Shown in pieces: positions 7,655 to 16,537 of a stretch of DNA of 23,390 nucleotides (position 1 is its first letter; each line of letters begins with the position of its first letter). The notes beneath the pieces were generated by a model, which ran no database searches, was not told the origin of the DNA, and saw nothing but the letters and a program-made list of their open reading frames with translations. The position numbers were made by a program, and so were the translations under genes. The stretch is from CANKBT01 sp038235705. GTDB taxonomy: Bacteria; Actinomycetota; Actinomycetes; Mycobacteriales; SCTD01. The DNA is taken from positions 1 through 23,390 of the forward strand of contig JBBSTR010000036.1 of the NCBI GenBank assembly GCA_038235705.1. Reading direction: 5' to 3'.

Positions 7655-10600
7655 TGGCCGGACGGGACCTGACGAACGCCCAGCTGGCGACGGCGGCCTA
7701 CTCCGACCGGTTCGCCGCCCTCGCCCGCGCGGACGTCGACCTCGCGACGTGGAAGACGTGGGACCCCCGCCTCGTCCGCGACAAGCGGGTCCTCGTGCCG
7801 GTGGACGTGCAGGCCTTCGTCGTGCCTGCCGCGGACCCGGAGGTGACGGTCGACGTCGGCGGCATCGACGGTGACCCCGCCCCCTTCGACCCCGGCGCCG
7901 CCCGTCCGGTGGGCGTGCACCTGCACTGGGCCCTGCCCGACGCGCTCCTCGTGGCCGAGCACGACGAGGCGACCAGGCAGGTCGTCATGCCCGCGTTGCC
8001 GGACCGCTGGGTCGTCGTACGCACGCTGCTGCCCGAGGGGTCCACCACCGCCTACGCCTCAGGTTGGGTCCTCGACGCGGTGCACGGCGTGGTCGTGCCG
8101 CTCGCGAGCTTCGCCGGGACCGTGGACCCCGGCGCGGCCGAGGCCCTTCCCCACCTGGACGGGGCGGCGCGCGGCAGCCTGCTGTGGACGTCGACCTACT
8201 CCGCCGCCGAGAACCGGTTCGCGCTCCACGACCCGCTCACCGACCTGCCCGGCCCCGAGGTGGCCCCCGACGGCTTCCACGGCGGTCGGGCCAGCTACAC
8301 CGTCGCCGGCTGGTGGACGTCCTCGGACGACGACCCGCTGGCCGGTGCCCGTGCCCGGACCTCCCTCGCTGCGCGGCTCGCCGAGCTCCGGTGGTGGGTG
8401 AGCCCGGACGGCGAGGACGCGGTCGAGTATCCCGACGACCCGCGGCTGTCGAAGCTGGCGACGTACGCCGGGCTGACGTCCCCGGCGCGGACGGTGCCGG
8501 TGACCAGCGTGACCCCGTACGCGAGGTCGACGACGACGTACAGCGCCGTCGCCCAGCAGGCCGCGCTGCCCGTGGCCGAGGTCTCCGAGGTGGTGGTCGG
8601 GGTCGCGGTGACGAGCTATCACAGCCTCGTGCACGGCAGCATCATCGGCGTACCCGTCGACGGCAGCGCGGGCGGTGCCGACGACCGCCCCACGGCGGCC
8701 GAGGTGGGGGTGAGCCTCGGGACCGACCTCGACGACATCGTGTCGGCGTTCGCCGCCCCGGCCCTCGGGCTGGACGCGAGCCACCGGCTCGCCGCCGAAC
8801 GACTCTGCGCCGCCTTCACCGGTGACCTGCTGGCCAGGCTCGGGACCCCGGACGGCCTCTCGGACCTCGAGGACCAGGAGCACGGCAACGGTTTCTGGGG
8901 CCTGCCGGGCAAGCCCGTGCCGGGGGCGAAGCCGGATCGCCTGCGGGTCGAGGACACCACGCCGCTCGGCCCGCAGGCGGTGGGACGCAAGGGCCGTGCG
9001 GCGATGGCGGCACCGACCCAGGGCGAGACCGGCACGCTGCGCACCACGCTCTCGTGGCGCGGCGTCGTCCCGATGCGGGCCAAGCAGCGCGGCCGCGCCG
9101 TGCCTGCCGACGTCCATCGGGTGTCCTCACCAGGCGCCGGGCCGACCAGCCGCGACGTCGTCCGGCCGGCGCCGCGGATGTTTCGTCCCGCCCCGGTCAT
9201 GGTCGGGCTGCGCGGCGCCCGCCCGTCGTCGCGCCACCACGGCGACGGCATGTTCGACGACAGGGGGCTGCTGCGCTGCCGCTTCCCCGGCGAGGTCAAG
9301 CCGTCGATCGACGGGACCCTCGACGGCCGGTCCGTGCTGCCCACGCTCGGCAACGGGGCCGTCCCCGAGGAGGTCACCCGCCTGGTCCGCGAGGCGATCC
9401 TGTTCGACGGGTACTCGGTCGGGTGGCTCGCCGAGTCGACCCGGCGTCCGGGGGTCGACGTCGAGGCGGTGCGCACCCGGCTGTCGGCGGAGATGCTGCG
9501 CCTCTACGGCACGACGGCGTCGTACGACGGTTCGGGCGTCGGCCTGATCGCCGAGCTCGGCGCGCGGGGTCCGAGGGCGGCGGCGGCGGGCGGCTGGTCG
9601 GGGGTGTCGGCCGAGGCGACCCAGGTGCAGTACCAGGTGGCAGCAGAGCTGGCGCGCTCCTCGCTCGTCGCCTGGACCCCGCCGAGCCCGGTCGCCCTGA
9701 CGACCTGGCGCCAGCCGTGGGTGCCGCTGTTCCTGGAGTGGCAGGTCCGGGTCGTGGGCACCGCGGACCTCGACGGGTGGGCCCTCGTCGACGGCGACCT
9801 GCGGCGCGACACCGCGCAGGCAGGACCGACCCGCACCCTCACCGGCCGCAGCCCGCTCACGACCGACACCGGCAGGGCTCTGACGACCGCGATGTCGGCG
9901 TGGCTGGCGACCGAGCAGCAGCGCGACGCCGACCCGACGAGCTCGGTCCTCTCCGACCCCGACGCGTCGGTCCTCGCGGACGTCGCCAACCTGGTCCGCC
10001 CCCTCGACCTGGTGTCGGCGTCCTTCGACGGCCTGCGGGAGCAGCTGCTCGGGATCGCCTACCAGGGCGCGGTCCAGCGCGAGCGCGACGCAGACGGGGT
10101 CAGCCGTCCACGCGCGGCGGGTCTGCCCGTACCCCTGTTCGGGGGTGCGGTGAGCGTGCTCCGGATGCGCCTCGTCGACGCTTTCGGCCGGACCCTGGAG
10201 GTCCCCGTCGAGGCCCTCGCCCGCACCAGCACGATGGAGGTGCCGGACGACCCGGCGGGCATCCTGCTGCCGCCACGCATCCAGGGCAGCGCCCGTTGGC
10301 TGCTGCGCCTGGTCGACCCCGGCTACGCGCTCGACCAGGACCCGGCCCTCGCGCCGGAGGCGTACGTCGACCAGCTCCGCGCCACCCTGGCCGTGTCACC
10401 GGTGTCGGGGTTCCTGCTGCCGGACCACATCGACGAGGCGCTGGAGGTCTTCGACCGGGACGGGAACCCGCTAGGCCAGGTCGAGCACGACTCGTTCGCG
10501 GTCGGTGACGGGGCCGCCGCTGTGCTCTGGGAGCCCGCCCCTGGGCGGCCGGTCCCACCCGACGCCGGTCCGCTGACCGACATCCCCACCCACGCCCAGC

Positions 10601-11481
10601 ACGCGGCCCTGTTCGCCGCCGGGGTGATCCAGGCAGACGTGGACGCGAGGCACGGCGCCGACCCGCCGACCTCGAGCGCTCTCTCGGCGCTGCTGCGGGC
10701 GATCGACAGCACGCTGTGGAGCATCGACACGTTCTCGGCCATCGGGTCGCCCACGATCGCCGGGCTGGTCGGACGCCCGGTCGCTGTGGTCCGGGCAACC
10801 CTGCGCCTCGACGCCCCGGACGATCTCGACGAGGTCCACGTCACGGAGGCCGGCGGGCCGCAGGCGCGCGCCGCCGCCTTCGCCACGCTGGCAGCCCATG
10901 ACTTCCCGTACCGGGTGGGGGAGCTCGGTCGCAGCGACGACGGGGTGCTCGGCTTCTTCGTCGACGACGACTACACCCGCTTCCACGTCGTCGACCAGGT
11001 CGTCGCGTCCGCTGCCCTGGCGAGCGGGCCGCGCACCGGCTACCTCGGCCTGCTGGGTCAGACGCCGGACCCGGACCCGATCAGCCACCCCTACCTCGTG
11101 CTCGAGGACACCCTGACGATCCGGGTCGGTCAGACCGTGCGGCTGACGGTGCTCATGCTCCCCGCCGGCAAGATGCACCTGACCTCGGGCATCCTGCCGC
11201 GCAAGGCCCTCGAGCTGGCGGACACCTGGGTGACCCCGGGCCTGGTCAAGGTGGTCCCCTCGGTGCGGGTGGGCGCCCTGCTCGTCGACCCCGCCGAGAT
11301 CCGGCTGCCGAGCGTGGCCTCGCTCGGCGGCACGCAGCAGTTCACCCGGCGCACCGGGCCGATCACCTGGCGGGACGACCCGATCCTCGCGTCGACGACG
11401 AACGCCTACCTGCCCAAGAGAGCGCACGAGGTCCAGGAGGGCTGGATCCGCGTGGCCCCTGCCGAGGACGCGTCGTCATGA
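7654..11481 (+). CDS. Very large protein of unknown function, 1275 aa
   Basis: The ATG at 7654 shares its A with the upstream TGA. AGGGG lies 4 nt before it and AGAAGG further back. The N-terminus MAGRDLTNAQLATAAYSDRF is not a signal peptide. Residues 87-98 read GVHLHWALPDAL, followed by PALPDRWVVVRTL near 115-127, a pairing I associate with large uncharacterised bacterial proteins. The middle, about 400-560, is basic and poorly structured (RGRAVPADVHRVSSPG and neighbours). Near 545-600 there is DGTLDGRSVLPTLGNGAVPE and then LVREAILFDGYSVGWLAE. The C-terminal 100 residues carry LPRKALELADTWVTPGLVKV, RVGALLVDPAEIRLPS and TWRDDPI, ending QEGWIRVAPAEDASS. No catalytic motif was identified. It overlaps the next gene by 4 nt (ATGA). 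The protein is probably several beta-rich domains forming a structural subunit; this is inference. Confidence 0.92.
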   Translation: MAGRDLTNAQLATAAYSDRFAALARADVDLATWKTWDPRLVRDKRVLVPVDVQAFVVPAADPEVTVDVGGIDGDPAPFDPGAARPVGVHLHWALPDALLVAEHDEATRQVVMPALPDRWVVVRTLLPEGSTTAYASGWVLDAVHGVVVPLASFAGTVDPGAAEALPHLDGAARGSLLWTSTYSAAENRFALHDPLTDLPGPEVAPDGFHGGRASYTVAGWWTSSDDDPLAGARARTSLAARLAELRWWVSPDGEDAVEYPDDPRLSKLATYAGLTSPARTVPVTSVTPYARSTTTYSAVAQQAALPVAEVSEVVVGVAVTSYHSLVHGSIIGVPVDGSAGGADDRPTAAEVGVSLGTDLDDIVSAFAAPALGLDASHRLAAERLCAAFTGDLLARLGTPDGLSDLEDQEHGNGFWGLPGKPVPGAKPDRLRVEDTTPLGPQAVGRKGRAAMAAPTQGETGTLRTTLSWRGVVPMRAKQRGRAVPADVHRVSSPGAGPTSRDVVRPAPRMFRPAPVMVGLRGARPSSRHHGDGMFDDRGLLRCRFPGEVKPSIDGTLDGRSVLPTLGNGAVPEEVTRLVREAILFDGYSVGWLAESTRRPGVDVEAVRTRLSAEMLRLYGTTASYDGSGVGLIAELGARGPRAAAAGGWSGVSAEATQVQYQVAAELARSSLVAWTPPSPVALTTWRQPWVPLFLEWQVRVVGTADLDGWALVDGDLRRDTAQAGPTRTLTGRSPLTTDTGRALTTAMSAWLATEQQRDADPTSSVLSDPDASVLADVANLVRPLDLVSASFDGLREQLLGIAYQGAVQRERDADGVSRPRAAGLPVPLFGGAVSVLRMRLVDAFGRTLEVPVEALARTSTMEVPDDPAGILLPPRIQGSARWLLRLVDPGYALDQDPALAPEAYVDQLRATLAVSPVSGFLLPDHIDEALEVFDRDGNPLGQVEHDSFAVGDGAAAVLWEPAPGRPVPPDAGPLTDIPTHAQHAALFAAGVIQADVDARHGADPPTSSALSALLRAIDSTLWSIDTFSAIGSPTIAGLVGRPVAVVRATLRLDAPDDLDEVHVTEAGGPQARAAAFATLAAHDFPYRVGELGRSDDGVLGFFVDDDYTRFHVVDQVVASAALASGPRTGYLGLLGQTPDPDPISHPYLVLEDTLTIRVGQTVRLTVLMLPAGKMHLTSGILPRKALELADTWVTPGLVKVVPSVRVGALLVDPAEIRLPSVASLGGTQQFTRRTGPITWRDDPILASTTNAYLPKRAHEVQEGWIRVAPAEDASS

Positions 11482-14400
11482 CGACTGATCGCCGGGACCC
11501 CCCTGCGCCGAAGGTCGGCCCCGCGCGCGCATCGGCGCGGGCGGCCAAGCGAGGCGCAGCCGCCGACCGGGTCGCGTGGAACGCGGGGCTCGGGGCCGGG
11601 GTGGACCGGGTGTCGCTCACCCAGGCCATGGCGTCGGTCCTCACGGCACGCGACAGCGCGGCACCGAGCGCACCGAGCGCACCGAGCGCACCGGGTGGAC
11701 CGCACGCCGACCCGCTCGCCTTCCCCGACGTGGCCGACCCGGCGGGGCGCTGGGTGCCCATCGGTCCCTCGGTCGTCCGCCGAGGGCAGGCCGTCGACCG
11801 TCCGCGCGTGGCCGGCCGGGTCCGCGACGTCGCCGTCGACCCCACCGGGACCAGGGCGTACGCAGCGACCGCCCAGGGCGGTGTCTGGTTCACCGGTGAC
11901 GCAGGGTCCACATGGGCACCGGTGGGCGGCTGGTCCGTGCGCCGTCGGGTCCGGGGCGGTGCCGTCAACGCGCAGGCCTGCGGCTGCCTGCTCGTCGACT
12001 TCGGGCCCATCGCCCTGCTCGACCTCGTCCTCGTCGGCACGGGGGAGCCGGCCTTCCTGCCGGCGAACGTCCCGTTCCCCACCGGGGAGGGCACGATCGA
12101 CGGCGTCGGGGTCCTCGCCGCCCTCGGGCCGACGTCCCCGGCGGACCAGGCCGAGCCGTGGGAGCCCGACACCGGCCTCGCCCCGCTCGAGGGGCTAGGC
12201 ATCTTCCGGCTCCTGCGCAGCCCGGCCAGCACTGCCGGTGAGCCCGCCGCCGGCGCCACGCAGGACGTCGTCGTCGCCTGCACGACCAACGGTGCCTACC
12301 TCGGACGACGCCAGTCCCTCCCGGCCGACGGTGGCAACCCGGTCCGGGACGGCTACCTCTGGACCCGGGTCGACGCGATCTCCGCCGCAGCCCCCGGCGC
12401 AGCCGTCTCGGACGCCGTCTGGCTGCCCGGCGGCCGGCTCGTGCTCGCCGTCGTCGGGACGGGGCTGATCTGGACCGACGACCTCGGCTCGACGATCCAC
12501 GACATCCCGACCGGCCAGCCCCCCGCGCTCACGACCACCGGCTCGATGACGCTCGCGGCGACGGGCAGCACGGTCTATCTGCTCGCGGAGTCCGGCGGCG
12601 TCCCGGGGCTCTGGCGCATCACCGACGCGACAGCCGCGGCCCCGCTCGTCGAGACGGTCGCCGCGGTCCCCGGCTTCCTCGGGGTCCCCGCAACGCTCTG
12701 GGGGACCCAGCGTGACTACGACCAGTGCCTCGTCGTCGACACCGTCGCCGGCGTCGACCGGGTCTACCTCGGCGGCAGCTCGTTGTCCTACGGCCCTGCC
12801 GACGGCGACTGGGGTGCCTCGCTCTACTGCTTCGAGGTCGTCGCTTCCGGCCTGGCGCTCCCGGACCCGCCGTGGACCCTTCGCGCGACGGTAGGGGTGT
12901 CCTCGCCGGCGGCGCTGCCCGCGGGTGACGGCGCCGTCGCGGCCGGCGCGATCGGCAACAACGTGCACGGCGACGTGCACGCTCTCCACCTCGCAGGAAC
13001 GGCTCCACGCCGTCAGGTCTGGGCCGCGACCGACGGCGGGGTCTTCGTTTCCGACCACGCAGGCCGGGTCGGCACGTTCGCCGCCGCCAACACCGGCCTG
13101 GCCTCGCTGCAGCCGGTCTTCGTCCGCGGCCACCCGGTCAACGGCCACCTCGTCGGGTCGGGCTGCCAGGACAACGGCAGCCAGCTGCGGGTGGGTGACA
13201 CCGTCTGGGACGAGCCCTACACCGGGGACGGCGGTGGGGTGGCGTTCCACCCGACGGCGACCCACCTGTTCGTGCGTCAGTTCAACAGCTCCGGGTGGTA
13301 CTGCACCTCCAGCCCCGCCTTCGTGGACCCGATGACCCGCAACCCCGGTGAGCCGAGCCGCCTCGTCGGGCCCGGCGGCGAGGGGGACGCGCCGTTCGTC
13401 GCGTTCTACTCCGGCGCGGCCACCGTGCGCGTCCCTGCCTCAGGCGCGAACCCGGCCTTCGGCCGGCTGGCCGTGGGCACCTACCGGGTCTGGCTGACCG
13501 ACGACCTCGGCGTCGGCGCGGGCCCCAACACGTGGCGGACGATCCCCTACCCGGCCGGGGTGGCTACCGACGGCCGGCCGGGCGTGAACGGCGCGGCGAC
13601 CCCGGCGCAGATGGCGATCGGGCTGACGGCGCCCTTCCTCGGGTCGATCATCGCCCTGCAGTGGGCCGGTCCGACCCAGCTGCTCGTGGTCTACGTGCGC
13701 GGCGTCGTCCGCTTCACGGAGAACCCGCCCGGCACCTGGGCGAGCCGCACGTGGTCGATCCGCAACCGGGCCGTCGCGATCCCACGGACCACGACGCTCA
13801 CCGACGTCTCCTGCATCCCCGGCACCCAGGACTTCTACGTCGCGACGACCGGGGTCGTGGGCGGCCCGGACGAGACGCTGTGGCACTACACCAACGCCGA
13901 CGGCCGCTTCCACCGGACCGGCCTGCGCAACCAGCTCGACGGCTCCGGTGCCACCGGCGGCGGCCCCCGCGACCCGGCCTTCTCCGTGCTCGTCGACCCC
14001 GGCGACGCCACCGGCGACACGGTGTACGTCGGCACCGTCACCGGCGTCTGGAAGGGGACGCGCACGACGCCGACCGGCCCGCTCGAGTGGCTGCCCTACG
14101 TCAACGGCCTCCCGCAGGCCACGGTCCAGGACCTCGACATCTGGTCGGACCCGGCGGGTGGGCCCGCGGGCCCCCGGCTGCTCCGCGCGGGTGTCCAGTC
14201 GCGCGGGGTGTGGGAGGTCGACCTGGCCCACGATGCGGTACGACAGACCTGGATCCGCTCGCACCGGTGGGACGACCGCCGCAACCCGCTCACGATCCAC
14301 ACCGACCCGTTCCAGGCGCCGCCGGCGCTGCCCCTGTCGCTGTCTGCGAGCCCCGACATCGTCGTGCGGCCGCGGTGGACCACGACGACCCCGCCGGCTT

Positions 14401-15266
14401 TCCTCGCCGGGCCCTCGATCACCGCCCTGAACGCCCCGGCCTACGACGTGTGGACCTTCCAGACGGCTTTCCGCTGGCTCTACCCGAGCGTCGCGGCCAC
14501 GGGGCAGTTCTCTGACGCGCTCGGTCGCCTGGTCGCCCTGCACCGCACCGGGATGACGCCGGCCAAGACCCCGGTCCCGGAGATCGACGCGCTGGTCTGG
14601 GCCGACGTCGTCGCCGGGGTGCGCGTCAAGGCAGACGGCACGGTGACGGCCGACACTGTCGACCCGCTCGCCGTCTACCGGGCGCCGTGGCAGACCTCGC
14701 GGGCCCCGACCGTCGGTGCCACCGAGGCCGACCTGCTCGACCTCGTCGTCCCGCGCGGCGTGGTCGACGAGCTGTGGACGGTCTTTCGCGAGCCGTCGAC
14801 CGTGGACATCCTCGTGCACCACCGCGACTCCCTCGGGCTGAGCGCCGATCAGGGCTTCGCGGTCCTGCTGTGGCGGTCGGGGCGGACCCCCGCCGGGCTG
14901 ATGTCGGAGTCGGTGACGACGCTGCTGTCCTTCCTGACGGCAGCCGCCGCCGGGACGGCCCAGGCGGCACCGGCCGGGTGGAACCTCGCGACGGCAGGCG
15001 GTGGCCTGTCGTGGACCACGGTCCCGACGGGGGTCGACGCGCGGATGCCGCGCGCCGTGTCCGTCGACGTCGACCTCACGCCGGTCACCGCCGGCCAGCA
15101 GGTCCTTTTCCTGGCGTTCGTCGGTTCGCTGGGTGCGGGTGAGGTGTTCGTCCCACCGACGACGACGTCCGGGGTGGTGACCCCGCCGACGACGGTCAAC
15201 GAGCTGGTGCGGTTCTGCCCGTACGCCGCGGCGCGGGTCGTGCACGTCGTGGACCGGCCCACCTGA
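11478..15266 (+). CDS. BNR/Asp-box beta-propeller protein, 1262 aa
   Basis: The ATG at 11478 overlaps the upstream TGA (ATGA); GAGGA lies 9 nt before it. Residues 1-60 are basic and Ala-rich without a signal-peptide core. Residues 62-72 are an Ala-Pro-Ser repeat that probably acts as a flexible linker. A propeller follows: GRVRDVAVDPTGTRAYAAT at 113-131, then an Asp box TGDAGSTW at 139-146. Weaker repeats are WTDDLGSTI near 330 and WAATDGGVFVSDHAG near 515-528, and further blades run to about 920. GSGCQDNGSQLRVGD near 560 resembles the loops of sialidase-like propellers. Residues about 950-1262 form a separate beta-rich C-terminal region (PAYDVWTFQTAFRWLYPSVA, then EPSTVDILVHHRDS). The catalytic Arg triad of true sialidases is not evident, so I read it as a binding or scaffold propeller. 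It is the last gene of the coupled series. Confidence 0.9.
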   Translation: MTTDRRDPPAPKVGPARASARAAKRGAAADRVAWNAGLGAGVDRVSLTQAMASVLTARDSAAPSAPSAPSAPGGPHADPLAFPDVADPAGRWVPIGPSVVRRGQAVDRPRVAGRVRDVAVDPTGTRAYAATAQGGVWFTGDAGSTWAPVGGWSVRRRVRGGAVNAQACGCLLVDFGPIALLDLVLVGTGEPAFLPANVPFPTGEGTIDGVGVLAALGPTSPADQAEPWEPDTGLAPLEGLGIFRLLRSPASTAGEPAAGATQDVVVACTTNGAYLGRRQSLPADGGNPVRDGYLWTRVDAISAAAPGAAVSDAVWLPGGRLVLAVVGTGLIWTDDLGSTIHDIPTGQPPALTTTGSMTLAATGSTVYLLAESGGVPGLWRITDATAAAPLVETVAAVPGFLGVPATLWGTQRDYDQCLVVDTVAGVDRVYLGGSSLSYGPADGDWGASLYCFEVVASGLALPDPPWTLRATVGVSSPAALPAGDGAVAAGAIGNNVHGDVHALHLAGTAPRRQVWAATDGGVFVSDHAGRVGTFAAANTGLASLQPVFVRGHPVNGHLVGSGCQDNGSQLRVGDTVWDEPYTGDGGGVAFHPTATHLFVRQFNSSGWYCTSSPAFVDPMTRNPGEPSRLVGPGGEGDAPFVAFYSGAATVRVPASGANPAFGRLAVGTYRVWLTDDLGVGAGPNTWRTIPYPAGVATDGRPGVNGAATPAQMAIGLTAPFLGSIIALQWAGPTQLLVVYVRGVVRFTENPPGTWASRTWSIRNRAVAIPRTTTLTDVSCIPGTQDFYVATTGVVGGPDETLWHYTNADGRFHRTGLRNQLDGSGATGGGPRDPAFSVLVDPGDATGDTVYVGTVTGVWKGTRTTPTGPLEWLPYVNGLPQATVQDLDIWSDPAGGPAGPRLLRAGVQSRGVWEVDLAHDAVRQTWIRSHRWDDRRNPLTIHTDPFQAPPALPLSLSASPDIVVRPRWTTTTPPAFLAGPSITALNAPAYDVWTFQTAFRWLYPSVAATGQFSDALGRLVALHRTGMTPAKTPVPEIDALVWADVVAGVRVKADGTVTADTVDPLAVYRAPWQTSRAPTVGATEADLLDLVVPRGVVDELWTVFREPSTVDILVHHRDSLGLSADQGFAVLLWRSGRTPAGLMSESVTTLLSFLTAAAAGTAQAAPAGWNLATAGGGLSWTTVPTGVDARMPRAVSVDVDLTPVTAGQQVLFLAFVGSLGAGEVFVPPTTTSGVVTPPTTVNELVRFCPYAAARVVHVVDRPT
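11661..11693 (+). repeat. 9-bp tandem repeat, 3.7 copies, in coding sequence
   Basis: GCACCGAGC is repeated three times exactly and followed by GCACCG. It encodes the APSAPSAPSAPG linker between the basic N-terminus and the propeller of the 1262-aa protein. Because the unit is a multiple of three, copy-number change would alter linker length without shifting the frame. Confidence 0.9.
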
Positions 15267-15309
15267 CCGGTTGCCCGAGCCGCCCTGTGCGTGGCCGCCG
15301 CCGCGCCGC

Positions 15310-15327
15310 GCCTGACGGCGGTCAGGC
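15310..15327. terminator. Possible bidirectional hairpin between convergent genes
   Basis: A perfect 7-bp inverted repeat, GCCTGAC and GTCAGGC, encloses a GGCG loop. It lies in the 55-bp gap between the plus-strand propeller gene (stop at 15266) and the minus-strand propeller gene (stop at 15322-15324) and overlaps the latter's stop codon. No T tract follows on either strand, so intrinsic termination is only possible, not shown. Confidence 0.35.
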
Positions 15328-16533
15328 ACGAAAGACGACCACGCGGGGCTCGATGTTGCGCCGGCCCGTACCGCCCTGGAGGGTGAAGCCGCTCGCCATC
15401 CACGACGACTTCCGGGTCGGGTGCGGCCGGCACACGAGGTAGTCGCCCCACTTGCCGGCACCCGGTGGGTGCGTCGAGGTAGCGCTGAGCTTCGTCGTCC
15501 AGAGGTTGGCCTCGGCGTCCAGCACCCCGACCGCGTGGGCCGGGTGGGTCGGACCGCCGAAGAACGCGCTCAGCCCGACCCGACCCTTCGTGCTCGGTGC
15601 GGCTGCGGGGTAGGCCCAGGCGCCGTTCTGGCTCCACAGGTCGGGTTCGGCCACGACCGCGAGGGACTGCTCGTCGAGGGTGACCGCCCGGATGAAGGGG
15701 TGCGGCCGCCCCGGGACGCGACCGGAGGACCAGAGGAACCCCAGCCTGCCGCCGGACCGCCAGGCTCCGGTGACCCGGTCGTCGCAGCGGCTCAGCCAGG
15801 GGGCGCCCTCGGGGCCGAGGGAGGTGTAGTCGGTGTCGGCCCACGGGCTGACCGGGATCGTCCAGGCGGTGACCCCGGTCGCGTCGTCGGGCCACCGGAA
15901 CACCCTGACCGACCGGCGGGCCTGGTCCGTCGCACCGAACCACATCGACGTACCAGCACCGCTGACGAGGCGTAGCGAACCGGCATCGGTGGTGACCCAG
16001 TGCCGGCGGGTGAGGGGCGCCGCACCGGCGAGCTCGGCCAGCGGGTAACGGATCACCGTGGCGCGCTTCCACGCGTTGCCGGTGTCGTACTGGTTGCAGG
16101 AGATCCAGAGGTTGGCCTCGCTGGCGGCGAGGTCCGGGAAGTCGAACCAGACGTCGGTCCAGGCAGGGTCGAGGTCAGCCGGTGCGACGTCCCACCAGTG
16201 CCAGGTGCCCGGCGCCGCGTTCCGGCTCACGGCAAGCCGGTAGATGTTGCTCGACCCGGACCGGGAGTACTGCAGGAGCCAGACCCACAGCCGCACACTC
16301 TTGACGTACAGGATCTGCTGGTCGCAGCAGAAGGTGCCCCGGTCGGTGGGGAACTCGGTGAACGGGTCCAGGAGCGTCCACGTCGCACCGCGGTCCCCGG
16401 AACGGCTGGCATACCAGTTTCCGGTGACGAACAGGGTGGTCGAGGACGCGGCGACGGTCGGCTCACCGACCGTGCCGGTCTGGGTCCCGGTCGCCGCGTC
16501 GTCGAGGGCGATGTTGCCGGTGATGGTGAGCAA
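15322..16533 (-). CDS. BNR-type beta-propeller protein, 403 aa, TTG start
   Basis: Protein-like sequence begins at about base 16533. Upstream, this frame becomes an Arg/Pro-rich shadow of the 104-aa gene, so the long ATG/GTG extensions are rejected. No ATG or GTG lies close to the boundary; a TTG at 16533, four bases after the upstream TGA, gives MLTITGNIALDDAATG. A canonical Asp box SGDRGATW is at residues 45-52. Other blade-like segments are FPTDRGTFCCDQQILY near 60-75, WTDVWFDFPDLAASEANLWI near 120-140, and SSWMASGFTLQGG and IEPRVVVF near the end. Composition, aromatic content and length fit a single six- or seven-blade propeller of the sialidase/neuraminidase superfamily, but I do not see a convincing catalytic set. 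No signal peptide is apparent. Initiation by reinitiation after the 104-aa gene is likely; a +1 frameshift fusion to that gene is the alternative. Confidence 0.85.
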   Translation of the reverse strand: MLTITGNIALDDAATGTQTGTVGEPTVAASSTTLFVTGNWYASRSGDRGATWTLLDPFTEFPTDRGTFCCDQQILYVKSVRLWVWLLQYSRSGSSNIYRLAVSRNAAPGTWHWWDVAPADLDPAWTDVWFDFPDLAASEANLWISCNQYDTGNAWKRATVIRYPLAELAGAAPLTRRHWVTTDAGSLRLVSGAGTSMWFGATDQARRSVRVFRWPDDATGVTAWTIPVSPWADTDYTSLGPEGAPWLSRCDDRVTGAWRSGGRLGFLWSSGRVPGRPHPFIRAVTLDEQSLAVVAEPDLWSQNGAWAYPAAAPSTKGRVGLSAFFGGPTHPAHAVGVLDAEANLWTTKLSATSTHPPGAGKWGDYLVCRPHPTRKSSWMASGFTLQGGTGRRNIEPRVVVFRA

Positions 16534-16537
16534 CGGG

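Noticed and set aside
13440..15461. 673-codon minus-strand frame
   Set aside because: Crosses the convergent junction and lies opposite the propeller gene with shadow composition.
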